From Gammaproteobacteria bacterium (lineage in GTDB: Bacteria > Pseudomonadota > Gammaproteobacteria > Eutrophobiales > Eutrophobiaceae): DNA of 39,509 nucleotides. The notes under the pieces were generated by a model. It had not been told where the DNA came from, did not search any database, and saw nothing but the letters and a program-made list of their open reading frames with translations. Of this stretch, positions 1-8,740 are shown one piece after another (the stretch's first letter is position 1; every line of letters begins with the position of its first letter). Position numbers and translations under genes: made by a program. The stretch lies in assembly GCA_030835405.1 (NCBI GenBank), contig JAURPG010000034.1:1-39509 (forward strand). Reading direction: 5' to 3'.

Positions 1-849
1 AATTCTGACCCCTCTATATTTTTCATTAGACAGAATTGAGGCCCTGGTCAGGCTTTGTCTGAGTTGCTCACGTTTTGCGACCACAAACGCTTGGTCAACT
101 TGTGGTATCACCCGATCATAATCTGGGAATTTTCCGTCTATTAATTTACTTGTAAAGGTCAACTCCTCAAATTCTACTCTAATATGATTACTGGTTATAA
201 CCACCTTAACCTCTTTTTCAACGCTGTCTAGTAGTCTGATTAGCTCAATAACACCTTTTCTTGGAACGATTATTTGGTGGGTTTGTTTTGTTTCTACCTT
301 TGTCTTTGTGTCGCATAACGCCAGTCTGTGGCCATCAGTGGCAACAGCCCTGATTTGTTTTTCCGTTATTTCCAACAATAAGCCATTTAGATAGTACCTG
401 ACATCTTGCTGCGCCATTGAAAAAGCTGTTTTTTCGAGTATTTCTTTTAAAATTGATTGTTGTAAGGAAAATTCTGCCAGTTTTTCTCCTACTTCAATTA
501 TTGGATATTCAATTGAAGGTAGTGTTGTTAAGGTAAATCGACTCTTTCCTGATCTAACTTGAGCCTTATCACCATTAATTTTAATTTTTATTTCAGCATT
601 TTCAGGCAAGGCCCTGCAAATATCCAGCAACTTTCTTGCTGGTAACGTTATTTCTCCTGTTTCTTTATTGGAAGATTTAATCCTGGATATCAACTCTACT
701 TCCATATCTGAGCCCGTGAGACAAATTTCATCTGTTGTCGCAGAAAATAGAAGATTTACTAATATTGGTAAAGGCTGACGCCTTTCAATAACACCATTTA
801 CGATTTGTAATGAGGGTAACAGTGATGATCTATTAATATTAATTTCCAT
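1..849 (-). CDS. dnaN: DNA polymerase III subunit beta (sliding clamp), 3' end cut by window
   Basis: This is the replication processivity clamp, which encircles DNA and tethers Pol III and other partners. The reading frame is open from the ATG at 849 to base 1, giving 283 codons. The N-terminus begins MEININRSSLLPSLQ, and the last visible residues, around ILSNEKYRGVRI, match the conserved start of the third clamp domain. The family is usually about 366 residues, so roughly 80 C-terminal residues lie outside the window; this is truncation by the window edge, not gene decay. It lies downstream of dnaA on the same strand, separated by 180 bases that contain DnaA boxes. recF and gyrB usually follow but are not visible. 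The ribosome binding site is weak. Identification is secure. Confidence 0.96.
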   Translation of the reverse strand, partial: MEININRSSLLPSLQIVNGVIERRQPLPILVNLLFSATTDEICLTGSDMEVELISRIKSSNKETGEITLPARKLLDICRALPENAEIKIKINGDKAQVRSGKSRFTLTTLPSIEYPIIEVGEKLAEFSLQQSILKEILEKTAFSMAQQDVRYYLNGLLLEITEKQIRAVATDGHRLALCDTKTKVETKQTHQIIVPRKGVIELIRLLDSVEKEVKVVITSNHIRVEFEELTFTSKLIDGKFPDYDRVIPQVDQAFVVAKREQLRQSLTRASILSNEKYRGVRI

Positions 850-1029
850 AGGTTATATTCACATATAGTTATTATTAGGGTTATTATTTACGGGGAGTAA
901 ATATTTATCTTTATTTTTCAATTAGTTATAATATTTTTTTGTGTTTTAATTTTGTGGATAAGTTATGCGCTACTGTGGATAAGATCTGAATTAATATTTT
1001 AAATTATATCTTAGCCTTGTTATCCACAG
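850..1029. other. oriC: Candidate replication origin (oriC) / dnaA-dnaN intergenic region
   Basis: This 180-base gap between dnaA and dnaN combines a very AT-rich stretch (about 864-950, runs of T and TTATTA-like units) with three perfect DnaA boxes at 953-1028. A near-match to the box consensus also lies at 855-863 (ATATTCACA, one mismatch). AT-rich DNA beside clustered DnaA boxes is the usual design of a bacterial unwinding element, and origins often sit next to dnaA. The same sites could instead, or also, control dnaN transcription. No comparable box cluster is visible in the rpmH-dnaA gap (2365-2553). GC skew over a larger region would be needed to confirm origin function. Confidence 0.6.
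953..1028. promoter_or_regulatory. Cluster of three perfect DnaA boxes
   Basis: Three exact matches to the DnaA consensus TTATCCACA occur. Two are in reverse orientation (TGTGGATAA at 953-961 and 974-982, starts 21 bases apart, i.e. two helical turns). One is in forward orientation at 1020-1028, just past the dnaA stop codon. The two-turn phasing places the first two sites on the same face of the helix, as expected for cooperative DnaA binding. Confidence 0.75.
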
Positions 1030-2364
1030 CTAGTTATTAAGTATATTATTAAGGTTGTTGTAATCTTCCTCAATCCTTTTTTCTTGCTGTCTCAGTTCTA
1101 CGATTTTACGACATGCATGTAAAACAGTCGTGTGGTCTCTTCCCCCAAACGCATCACCAATCTCCGGTAAACTATGGTTTGTTAGTTCTTTTGCTAGAGA
1201 CATTGCGATCTGTCTTGGTCTGGTAACAGAACGGCTTCGCCTTTTTGACAGGAGATCAGACACCCTTATCTTGTAATATTCTGCTGTTGTTTTTTTTATG
1301 TTATCTAAAGTTATTTGTTTATCCTGGAGTAATAAAAGGTCTTTTAGTGCTTGTTGGGTAAAATCAAGGGAAATTGACTGCCCCATGAGGTTTGAATTGG
1401 CTACAACACGATTTAATGCCCCTTCAAGCTCCCTTACGTTTGATCTAAATCTTTTTGCAATGAAAAATGCCACCTCGTTTGGCAGGTAAGTATTTGTTTG
1501 TTCAGCTTTTTTATTAATAATTGCCACCCTGGTTTCAAGTTCAGGTGGTTCAATAGCAACTGTCAAGCCCCAGCCAAACCGGGACTTTAATCTCTCTTCC
1601 AGTCCTTTTACCTCTTTTGGGTATCGGTCACAGGTTAAAACAATTTGATTTTGACCCTCCAGCAAGGCGTTGAATGTATGAAAGAACTCCTCTTGTGACC
1701 TTTCTTTTCCTGCAAAAAATTGAATATCATCAATTAGCAGGGCGTCAAGAGATCGATAATAACGTTTAAATTCGTTTATTGCGTTGTGCTGCAGGGCCCT
1801 TACCATATCCGCAACAAAACGCTCAGAATGCAGGTAGGCAATATTTGCTCCTGGTTTTTGTTGTAATATTGCGTGCCCAATGGAGTGCATTAAATGGGTC
1901 TTCCCCAAACCCACACCACCATAAATAAATAAAGGATTGTATGCGCCACCCGGGTTTTCAGCTGTCTGCATGGATGCTGCCCTGGCCAGTTGGTTGGACT
2001 TTCCTTCTACAAATGACTCGAATGTAAACAGTTGGTTGAGATAATTAGAGTAACGCTTTTGAGGTTTATTGGACTTTGGTTCCGGGCGCGAGGTGTTGCT
2101 GGGTTTGATGTGTTCTTTACTATTACTACCAACCTCGATACTAAGGGTACAATTATTGCCATTTAATATCTTTTCCAACAAGGTGCTTATTTTGTCGAGA
2201 TATTTCTCGTTAATCCAATCAAGGACAAAGCGGTTCGGGGCTAATAACTTTAGGTTATTGTCCTCTTCAATAGCCTGTAGCGGGCGGATCCATGTGTTGA
2301 ACTGCTGGGGGGTTAATTCACCCTCCAGCCTTTCCAGACATGATTCCCATATTGACATAGACAA
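1030..2364 (-). CDS. dnaA: Chromosomal replication initiator protein DnaA
   Basis: DnaA is the AAA+ initiator that binds oriC boxes and unwinds the origin. The 444 residues show the usual architecture: domain I at 1-80 ([17 protein letters not shown]), a short polar linker at about 80-108, then the AAA+ domain. Walker A (GGVGLGKTH) is at 149-157 and Walker B contains LLIDDIQFF. Domain IV carries the DNA-recognition signature [11 protein letters not shown]. The chosen ATG at 2364 is preceded by GGAG eight bases upstream and matches the family N-terminus; a second Met two codons in is possible. The gene diverges from rpmH, with 189 bases between the start codons. Identification is secure. Confidence 0.98.
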   Translation of the reverse strand: MSMSIWESCLERLEGELTPQQFNTWIRPLQAIEEDNNLKLLAPNRFVLDWINEKYLDKISTLLEKILNGNNCTLSIEVGSNSKEHIKPSNTSRPEPKSNKPQKRYSNYLNQLFTFESFVEGKSNQLARAASMQTAENPGGAYNPLFIYGGVGLGKTHLMHSIGHAILQQKPGANIAYLHSERFVADMVRALQHNAINEFKRYYRSLDALLIDDIQFFAGKERSQEEFFHTFNALLEGQNQIVLTCDRYPKEVKGLEERLKSRFGWGLTVAIEPPELETRVAIINKKAEQTNTYLPNEVAFFIAKRFRSNVRELEGALNRVVANSNLMGQSISLDFTQQALKDLLLLQDKQITLDNIKKTTAEYYKIRVSDLLSKRRSRSVTRPRQIAMSLAKELTNHSLPEIGDAFGGRDHTTVLHACRKIVELRQQEKRIEEDYNNLNNILNN

Positions 2365-2484
2365 GCTCCGCGACCCCCCAAAAAAAGAATGATTTATAAA
2401 AATATCTGAAGAGGGATTAAAGTGTATACTTGTTTGGTCCGTATATCTATAACCACCTTTATGGTATTTAATTTTTGTTAAAAA

Positions 2485-2514
2485 TTGACATGCTAATTAC
2501 ATGGAAAGTAATAT
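2485..2514 (+). promoter_or_regulatory. Sigma-70-type promoter for rpmH-rnpA
   Basis: A perfect -35 hexamer TTGACA (2485-2490) is followed after 18 bases by TAATAT (2509-2514), one mismatch from the -10 consensus. It lies about 40 bases upstream of the rpmH ATG, which suits a strong promoter driving the L34/RNase P operon. The call rests on consensus match and position only. Confidence 0.6.
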
Positions 2515-2553
2515 GCACGGTCATTTTGAAACGGTAATAAACAGGTTTATGTA

Positions 2554-2688
2554 ATGAAACAGACTTTTCAACCAAGTAAGATTAAAAGAAAAAGAAAGCA
2601 TGGGTTCAGGCTGAGAATGAGAACGAAGGCAGGTAGGCAGGTAATCAATGCTCGAAGGGCAAAAGGCAGAAAGAGGCTGGCCGCGTGA
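2554..2688 (+). CDS. rpmH: 50S ribosomal protein L34
   Basis: L34 is a small, very basic protein of the large ribosomal subunit. The 44 residues begin [18 protein letters not shown] and continue through the conserved [19 protein letters not shown] signature, in line with the 44-46 residue family. It is first in the plus-strand cluster, directly downstream of a strong promoter, and rnpA follows within a few bases. The rpmH-rnpA pairing is nearly universal in bacteria. Identification is secure. Confidence 0.98.
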   Translation: MKQTFQPSKIKRKRKHGFRLRMRTKAGRQVINARRAKGRKRLAA

Positions 2689-2692
2689 TGGT

Positions 2693-3040
2693 GTGAATTT
2701 AGAACACTTCCGATATCAAAATCAAAACAGGTTAAAGAAACCAGAACAATTCAGGGGGGTTTTTAACACTGGAAAAAGATCAATCGATTCTCTATTCACT
2801 GTTTTAGTAAAACAGAACAATCTTGGGTATTCACGCCTTGGTTTGGTGGTTTCTAAAAAAAAATTATCTTTAGCTGTACAGAGAAACTCTCTTAAACGAC
2901 TGGTTCGAGAAAGCTTTCGTAACAGCACGATAATAACAAAAGGTTATGATATTGTGGTTTTACCTCAAAAAACCGTAAATATTAATCATAAGAGCGCATT
3001 AAAAAACTCCTTGGATAGTCACTGGGAAAAATTTACTTAA
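2693..3040 (+). CDS. rnpA: Ribonuclease P protein component
   Basis: This basic protein assists the catalytic RNA of RNase P in maturing the 5' ends of tRNAs. The family signature is visible as QRNSLKRLVRESFR, after the strand motif RLGLVVSKKK. The GTG at 2693 is preferred as start: it gives 115 residues, typical for RnpA, and sits four bases after the rpmH stop. The frame also stays open upstream to an ATG at 2648 inside rpmH, which would add 15 residues unlike RnpA. The RNase P RNA gene is not in this window. The stop codon directly abuts the yidD start. Confidence 0.93.
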   Translation: MNLEHFRYQNQNRLKKPEQFRGVFNTGKRSIDSLFTVLVKQNNLGYSRLGLVVSKKKLSLAVQRNSLKRLVRESFRNSTIITKGYDIVVLPQKTVNINHKSALKNSLDSHWEKFT

Positions 3041-3262
3041 GTGAAAAACTTCATCTTAAAATTGATTGAGATCTATAGTTGGTTGATCAGTCCACTACTG
3101 GGGAGTAATTGCAGATTTTATCCAACGTGCTCATGTTTTATGCGGCAAGCTGTCGAAGAGTATGGTGTGATAAAAGGGATGCTGTTGGGGGTGGGTCGTA
3201 TTTGCCGTTGTCATCCATTTTCACCGGGCGGGGTAGACCTCGTGCCAAAAAAGCAGGGATAA
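3041..3262 (+). CDS. yidD: Membrane protein insertion efficiency factor YidD
   Basis: YidD is a small membrane-associated protein thought to help YidC-dependent insertion of inner-membrane proteins. The 73 residues carry the family core CRFYPTCSCFMRQAVEEYG and the C-terminal HPFSPGGVDLVP. The three cysteines and PTCS are the hallmark. An amphipathic N-terminus (ILKLIEIYSWLISPLLG) fits peripheral membrane attachment. The start is GTG, immediately following the rnpA stop, so translation is probably coupled. yidC follows after three bases. Identification is secure from sequence and position. Confidence 0.95.
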   Translation: MKNFILKLIEIYSWLISPLLGSNCRFYPTCSCFMRQAVEEYGVIKGMLLGVGRICRCHPFSPGGVDLVPKKQG

Positions 3263-3265
3263 ACA

Positions 3266-4924
3266 ATGGATACTGTAAGATTTATCCTGGTGATCACTTT
3301 TATTATGGTGTCCATGAAATTATGGACTAGTTGGGAAACAACGTACGGGACGCACCAACAAACACAAATACAAGAGGTTTCTGGGCAACAAGAACCCGGC
3401 ATAACAACAAATGAGATGCCGGTGTTTGTGGAACCACAAACCCAAGGTCAAATTTCCTCTTCATCGCAGGTTGGTGAGACAAGTTTATCAAACTCATCTG
3501 TTAGTATTAATACTGATATTTTTCGTTTGGTAATAAACAACCAGGGTGCTGGGATTACACAGGCTGCTTTAGTAGATTTTCCTGTCAGTCTGGACGAACC
3601 CGATAATCCATTTGTGCTACTTGAAGACACTATGGAAACAACCTTTGTTGTACAGGGCGGTTTACTGAGCGATCAGGCGTCTCCCACACAACAATCAATT
3701 TACACATCCCCCAATGATAGTTATGTAATGCAAGATGGTCAGGAGGTTCTCAGGGTCCCTTTTAACTGGGAGGAAAATGGTGTTAGCGTAACAAAAACCT
3801 ATGAATTCACCAGGGGCAGCCACCTTGTTAAGGTATATTACTCGGTAAAAAATGACACTCAACAAGTCTGGAGGGGAAGATCTTACGCACAGATAAAGCG
3901 TAATGATCCAGACACAGGGGGAATGAGGTTTATATATACCTATACCGGCACAGTCATTTCAAGCCCTGAGAACAGGTATAAAAAAATCGCTTTTGATGAT
4001 ATTGATGAATTACCACTTTCTACTCAGATTACCGATGGGTGGATTGCTGTAATACAACACTATTTTCTTACTGGTCTGGTGCCCACAAACAAGGAAGAGT
4101 CATATCACTATTACACCAAGTCACTTGGAAACAAATTATATACATCAGGCCTTATCTCTCCAGGCCGGGAAATTATTCCCGGGCAGGAGTTTGTGTTTTC
4201 TGAACAGATATACATCGGCCCAAAAGATCAGGAAAAATTGGCGGGCATTGCAGACGGGCTGGATTTAACAGTTGACTACGGGATGCTTTGGTTTATTGCC
4301 AAACCCTTGTTTTGGGGCTTAGAGGCAATACACGACAGGGTTGGTAACTGGGGTTGGTCGATAATTCTGGTCACAGTATTCTTAAAACTATTATTTTATC
4401 GATTATCAGCAGCAGGTTATCGATCGATGGCCAATATGCGCCGGGTTCAGCCCAGGCTCATGTCGTTAAAGGAAAGGTATAAAGACGACAGGGTAAAAAT
4501 GAACCAGGCTATGATGCAGATTTATAAAGAGGAAAAAATAAATCCATTTGGTGGGTGTTTTCCGATTCTAGTTCAAATTCCTGTGTTCATAGCCCTGTAT
4601 TGGGTGTTGCTGGAAAGTGTCGAGCTACGACAGGCCGGGTTTATGTTCTGGATTAAGGATCTGTCAACTCCGGATCCCTATTGGGTGTTGCCGTTAATTA
4701 TGGGCATCACTATGTTCATCCAGCAAAAGCTAAATCCAGCGCCCATGGATCCTGTACAAGCAAAAGTCATGATGACTCTGCCATTTGTATTCACTGTGTT
4801 TTTTGGTTTTTTCCCGTCCGGACTGGTATTGTACTGGGTAGCAAACAACTCACTATCCATACTTCAGCAGTGGCGAATCATGAAAAATCTTGAAAAGGCC
4901 GGTTTGGGACACAAATCAAATTGA
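3266..4924 (+). CDS. yidC: Membrane protein insertase YidC
   Basis: YidC inserts and folds inner-membrane proteins, alone or with SecYEG. The 552 residues are close to the Gram-negative norm of about 540-560. An N-terminal signal-anchor segment (FILVITFIMVSMKLW) is followed by a low-complexity linker rich in Q, S and T, then a beta-rich periplasmic domain to about residue 330. The conserved C-terminal insertase core has five membrane segments, with motifs such as NPFGGCFPILVQIPVFIALY and FFPSGLVLYWVANN. The basic cytoplasmic loop (RRVQPRLMSLKERY) is present. It lies between yidD and mnmE in the conserved order. Identification is secure. Confidence 0.98.
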   Translation: MDTVRFILVITFIMVSMKLWTSWETTYGTHQQTQIQEVSGQQEPGITTNEMPVFVEPQTQGQISSSSQVGETSLSNSSVSINTDIFRLVINNQGAGITQAALVDFPVSLDEPDNPFVLLEDTMETTFVVQGGLLSDQASPTQQSIYTSPNDSYVMQDGQEVLRVPFNWEENGVSVTKTYEFTRGSHLVKVYYSVKNDTQQVWRGRSYAQIKRNDPDTGGMRFIYTYTGTVISSPENRYKKIAFDDIDELPLSTQITDGWIAVIQHYFLTGLVPTNKEESYHYYTKSLGNKLYTSGLISPGREIIPGQEFVFSEQIYIGPKDQEKLAGIADGLDLTVDYGMLWFIAKPLFWGLEAIHDRVGNWGWSIILVTVFLKLLFYRLSAAGYRSMANMRRVQPRLMSLKERYKDDRVKMNQAMMQIYKEEKINPFGGCFPILVQIPVFIALYWVLLESVELRQAGFMFWIKDLSTPDPYWVLPLIMGITMFIQQKLNPAPMDPVQAKVMMTLPFVFTVFFGFFPSGLVLYWVANNSLSILQQWRIMKNLEKAGLGHKSN

Positions 4925-4936
4925 TCTGTAAGACAG

Positions 4937-6283
4937 ATGTCAAACTCCCGGGACACGATTGCCGCTATTGCCACAGCACCAGGTAAAAGCGGGATAGGAA
5001 TTATCAGAATATCAGGCCCTAAGAGCCTCGAAATAGCTGAAACAATCACCACAGCAAAAATAAAACCAAGGCTGGTCTATCACACAGGCTTTCTCGATCA
5101 AGATCGAGAGGCTGTAGATAAAGGTATTGTAATTTATTTTAAAGCGCCCGCTTCTTATACTGGAGAAGATATTGTTGAATTCCAGGGGCATGGAAGCATG
5201 GTGACATTAAACCTGATGTTGAAAGAAATTTACCGTCTGGGTGCAAGACCCGCAGCGCCCGGAGAGTTTTCTCAGCGGGCATTTCTAAACGGCAAACTGG
5301 ACCTGGTGCAGGCGGAGGCAGTTGCTGACCTAATTGCCAGCACTTCAGAAAAGTCTGCCAGACACGCAGTACGATCGCTAGAAGGCAGGTTTTCATCACG
5401 TATACACACCCTGGTAGAGGCCATGATATCTGTAAGGGTATATATTGAAGGCTCGTTGGATTTTCCCGAGGAGGAGATCGACTTTCTGGCGGATGCCGAG
5501 ATTCCCGAGAAAATAACAAACATTCTGAGTCAGCTAGACAGTTTGCTTAATGACGCTGTCGTGGGAAAGAAACTTCGCCAGGGCCTCAATGTGGTAATAG
5601 TGGGTCGCCCTAACGTTGGTAAATCGAGTCTATTGAATATTTTGTCTGGCTCTGAAAAAGCAATTGTTACGGGGCTTGCTGGAACCACGCGGGATATTGT
5701 CGAAGACACAATCTTTATTGCAGGACTGGCGATAACCCTTATTGATACCGCAGGGATAAGAACCCCTGAAAATGAGATCGAAGCAGAAGGCATAAAACGA
5801 AGTCGGCAACAGATCAAGGATGCTGATGTTCTGGTATTGGTAACTGATCTGGAAGAGATCACCAGGGAGGAGTTGGAATATACCCACGCGCAGCCGACGG
5901 CCCGTGTTTTTATTGTTCATAATAAAATCGATTTATATGGACACCCTGCAGAAATAAAAATACTGAACAACCTTCAGCATTTTTATCTTTCAACCATGAA
6001 TAACGAGGGGGTTGAAGCGTTGAAAAATGCACTTAGGGAGTTGGTAGCGGAAAACAACAACAATGAAGACATGGTATTGGCCAGAGAGAGACATGTTCAG
6101 CTATTAACAAAAACAAGAGATGTGTTAAAAGAAGGACTGGATATATTTCGCCAGCACCGGCACGGAGAAATTTTGGCAGATTGTTTGAAAATGGCACAGA
6201 AACACCTCGGAGAAATTACAGGGGAAGTGCATAGTGATGACCTGTTGGGTGAAATATTTTCTCGCTTTTGTATAGGAAAATAA
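4937..6283 (+). CDS. mnmE: tRNA uridine-5-carboxymethylaminomethyl modification GTPase MnmE
   Basis: MnmE works with MnmG to modify wobble uridine 34 of certain tRNAs. The 448 residues contain an N-terminal tetrahydrofolate-binding domain (TIAAIATAPGKSGIGIIRISG), a helical domain and an inserted GTPase domain. The GTPase motifs are G1 GRPNVGKS at 223-230, then TTRD, DTAG and NKID. The protein ends in FCIGK, keeping the catalytic cysteine at 446. It is last in the rpmH-yidC cluster. mnmG, which often lies nearby, is not in the window; a polysaccharide gene cluster begins seven bases downstream instead. Identification is secure. Confidence 0.98.
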   Translation: MSNSRDTIAAIATAPGKSGIGIIRISGPKSLEIAETITTAKIKPRLVYHTGFLDQDREAVDKGIVIYFKAPASYTGEDIVEFQGHGSMVTLNLMLKEIYRLGARPAAPGEFSQRAFLNGKLDLVQAEAVADLIASTSEKSARHAVRSLEGRFSSRIHTLVEAMISVRVYIEGSLDFPEEEIDFLADAEIPEKITNILSQLDSLLNDAVVGKKLRQGLNVVIVGRPNVGKSSLLNILSGSEKAIVTGLAGTTRDIVEDTIFIAGLAITLIDTAGIRTPENEIEAEGIKRSRQQIKDADVLVLVTDLEEITREELEYTHAQPTARVFIVHNKIDLYGHPAEIKILNNLQHFYLSTMNNEGVEALKNALRELVAENNNNEDMVLARERHVQLLTKTRDVLKEGLDIFRQHRHGEILADCLKMAQKHLGEITGEVHSDDLLGEIFSRFCIGK

Positions 6284-6289
6284 AAAGAC

Positions 6290-6676
6290 ATGAGTGTTTT
6301 ATTGGAAATTTCTATCGGGGATTTTCTTGACAGGCTGTCGATCCTTGAAATTAAGCTGGAGAAGATAGCTGACAAACAAAAACGACTGAATATCGAGAAA
6401 GAACACAGGGTTTATTTATCAAGGCTGGAAAATGCCCAGTATCCTAAAAATGAAGTCAAACAACTTTTGAATAAATTGCGCGAAGTAAACCTGAGATTAT
6501 GGGAAGTTGAAGACGAGATCAGGCTGAAAGAAAAACACCGGCAGTTTGACGAAAGGTTTATTGAGTTGGCGAGATCGGTGTATAAAACAAATGACCTCAG
6601 GTCAAAGCTAAAAAGGCAGGCGAATGAAACGTTTGGGTCTGAATTGGTTGAGGAAAAATCCTATCAGGACTATTAG
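6290..6676 (+). CDS. DUF6165 family protein
   Basis: This small, soluble, highly charged protein of 128 residues belongs to the family I recognise as DUF6165. Visible hallmarks are the N-terminal EISIGDFLDRLSILEIK, a central LREVNLRLWEVEDEIR and the C-terminal FIELARSVYKTNDLR with VEEKSYQDY at the end. Helical heptad patterns suggest coiled coil over most of its length. No catalytic motif or signal peptide is visible, and no function is established that I know of. It starts seven bases after mnmE and precedes a GT9 glycosyltransferase, which suggests a role linked to surface-glycan synthesis. That link is inference from position. Confidence 0.75.
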   Translation: MSVLLEISIGDFLDRLSILEIKLEKIADKQKRLNIEKEHRVYLSRLENAQYPKNEVKQLLNKLREVNLRLWEVEDEIRLKEKHRQFDERFIELARSVYKTNDLRSKLKRQANETFGSELVEEKSYQDY

Positions 6677-6698
6677 TACTTATAAGAGGCGATGATTT

Positions 6699-7613
6699 GT
6701 GAGCGAAGACGTGAAAACGATTTTACTGGTCTCTTTAAGTTGTGTGGGGGATGCGGTCATGACCACGCCTGTCATGCAGTCAATAAACGCATTATTCCCA
6801 CAAGCAAAAATAGATATAGTTTCCGACAGCAGATCTCACCAGTTGTATACTCACTGTCCTTATCTGGGCAGGGTCATTCTTAAAGATAAAAGCCGTTTTA
6901 TGCGGGGCGCACTGGAGCTTGTTACCTCCGTGCGAAAGAAACATTATGATTTGATCGTAGACTTAAGGACCGACGGTCTGGCCTATCTATTCAAGGGAAA
7001 AGCCCGACTGACAAAATTAACAAGCAAACCGTACGGGACACATTCCGTGGAAAATCTCATGGGGGTTATTAGTCGAATACATGGCGACAGAAAAATACCG
7101 GATACCCACATATGGCTAACAAGGCAGGAGGAAGAGTATGCAGAAAACTTGTTACGTCATTTGCCCATTGGCAACTGGTTGGTGGTTGTGTCAGACAACC
7201 TTGATAAAAGAAAAGTCTGGCCCGAAGAAAATTATGTCGATCTTATTAATACATTCAGCAAGTGGCTGGATGGTGTTGTTTTTGAGGGCAGTGAGGCCGA
7301 ACGCGAGTGCGCTGACAGGATTGCCACAAACATCAATGTTCCCTCCATCAACCTTGCGGGCAAAACAAACTTGTTGCAGGCCGCCGCAGTGATAAAAAAG
7401 GCAGCAATATTCATAGGCAGTGATTCCGGCCTTGGACATATTGCAGGCGCAATGCAAACACCTTCGATTTTGTTTTTTAGTACCGACAAACCAGAACGGG
7501 TTTTACCATGGCGGTCAAGGGCTGATTACCTGGTCAGTAAGGACAATAATGCCAGCAGTATTACCCTGACGGACACAGTGGTTAAATTTGAAGAGCTAAT
7601 TTCCAGAATCTAA
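6699..7613 (+). CDS. Glycosyltransferase family 9 (heptosyltransferase-like) protein
   Basis: GT9 enzymes such as WaaC and WaaF transfer heptose from ADP-heptose onto the LPS inner core at the cytoplasmic face of the inner membrane. The 304 residues show the GT-B features of the family: an N-terminal LVSLSCVGDAVMTTPVMQSI (the usual IGDxxxTTP-type loop) and a C-terminal nucleotide-sugar region FIGSDSGLGHIAGAMQTPSILFF. The start is a GTG at 6699 preceded by AAGAGGC. The gene converges with the next one, and the stop codons overlap by four bases. The exact acceptor and donor cannot be told from sequence, so I give no symbol. Confidence 0.82.
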   Translation: MSEDVKTILLVSLSCVGDAVMTTPVMQSINALFPQAKIDIVSDSRSHQLYTHCPYLGRVILKDKSRFMRGALELVTSVRKKHYDLIVDLRTDGLAYLFKGKARLTKLTSKPYGTHSVENLMGVISRIHGDRKIPDTHIWLTRQEEEYAENLLRHLPIGNWLVVVSDNLDKRKVWPEENYVDLINTFSKWLDGVVFEGSEAERECADRIATNINVPSINLAGKTNLLQAAAVIKKAAIFIGSDSGLGHIAGAMQTPSILFFSTDKPERVLPWRSRADYLVSKDNNASSITLTDTVVKFEELISRI

Positions 7614-8710
7614 GTTTCAAAGAATAACTTCGTATAATCTTTTATCCTTGCTGGCCAAAGACTTTCTCTTGCTTTTCTTCTGGCGCCATTGCCCAGCAGG
7701 TTTCGGCAGTCTTTATCTGAAATGAGTTTGCGCAAAGACCGTTCCAGGCAGCTCATGTCTGCCGGAACACAAACCAGCCCCGTTTTCTCGTGGTCAACAG
7801 CGTCACTGGCGCCACCCAGCTCGCTGGCTATACTGGGCACCCCGAAGTAGCCCGCTTCTATGTATGCGATGCCATATCCTTCTATATCATCACCCGCCTC
7901 GATGCCCGGCATCACAAAGACGTCACTGTTGTTCAAATAGGCATTTTTCTCCGCTCCCATAAGGGTGCCAACAAACTGTACATGGTCCTGTAGGGCATGG
8001 CTTTTTACCTGGGACACTAGGCCTGAATGACAGGGCCCTTCACCAACGATAATGTATACCAGGTCAGGGAAGTCCTTTATTAATGCAGGCAAAAGATCAA
8101 TTACCTGCTGGTGTCCCTTTCTTTTTTCCAGCCTGGCAATGGTAATCAGTACTGGTTTGTTTCCTCCAATTATTGATCGGGTCTGTTCATATAATATGGT
8201 GTCTTGTGCCGGCTCATCAATTCCCGGGTGAACAACAGCAATGTGTTTGTTACTGGTGTATAGGGCTACACGGCTGGCCGTGTAAGCTGAGTTTGCGATA
8301 ATCACATCAGCTTTAGCAAGGGCTCGGCAAATTCTCTTATGTTTTTGTCTGGAGGGTTGCCGTGGAAACTCAGATCCATGGGCCAGGCAGGCCGTTCTGG
8401 CTGCAAATGTGGTGTCCAAAAATTCAAGGCTTTTCCAGGTGTCAGCAAGAATGACGGGGTGATTGTTGTGTTGAGCAGTTAATTTTATACTTCTTGCCTT
8501 GGCTCTTCGGCGCATTGGCTTCAGGCCGCCACTGCGTAAAATTTTGAAGGTCTGGCTAGAATCGGACCATGATCCAGATTGATTTGGCCCCGCGTCAGCG
8601 TAGACCCAAACTTCTTCGCCCTGTTTACTGATTTCGTTTGCCAGATGATAAACCAACGATTCGATTCCACCCATGGTTGGCGGAAAACATTGTGTGGTTA
8701 TAATTAACAC
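7610..8710 (-). CDS. Glycosyltransferase family 4 protein
   Basis: This retaining GT-B glycosyltransferase probably adds a sugar to LPS core or another surface glycan. Its 366 residues start LIITTQCFPPTMGGIESLVYH, the typical GT4 N-terminal glycine loop. The C-terminal half carries ITIARLEKRKGHQQVIDLLP and the donor-binding EAGDDIEGYGIAYIEAGYFG region with the family's spaced acidic residues. There is no membrane segment. The start is GTG at 8710; an ATG upstream is out of frame, and no clear ribosome site is visible. It lies 30 bases downstream of another GT4 gene on the same strand. The substrate is unknown. Confidence 0.85.
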   Translation of the reverse strand: MLIITTQCFPPTMGGIESLVYHLANEISKQGEEVWVYADAGPNQSGSWSDSSQTFKILRSGGLKPMRRRAKARSIKLTAQHNNHPVILADTWKSLEFLDTTFAARTACLAHGSEFPRQPSRQKHKRICRALAKADVIIANSAYTASRVALYTSNKHIAVVHPGIDEPAQDTILYEQTRSIIGGNKPVLITIARLEKRKGHQQVIDLLPALIKDFPDLVYIIVGEGPCHSGLVSQVKSHALQDHVQFVGTLMGAEKNAYLNNSDVFVMPGIEAGDDIEGYGIAYIEAGYFGVPSIASELGGASDAVDHEKTGLVCVPADMSCLERSLRKLISDKDCRNLLGNGARRKARESLWPARIKDYTKLFFET

Positions 8711-8740
8711 GAGAGGTTTATGTGTGGCAGAATCATGTGT

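Noticed and set aside
2648-2692. rnpA reading frame extends upstream to an ATG inside rpmH
   Set aside because: The extra 15 residues do not resemble RnpA N-termini, and a GTG four bases after rpmH gives the normal protein length. The overlap is most likely incidental.
5139-5519. Open antisense frame of about 126 codons opposite mnmE
   Set aside because: The sense strand encodes a fully conserved MnmE; the antisense product shows no recognisable domain. Similar antisense frames opposite rpoN, hisF and polA were dismissed likewise.
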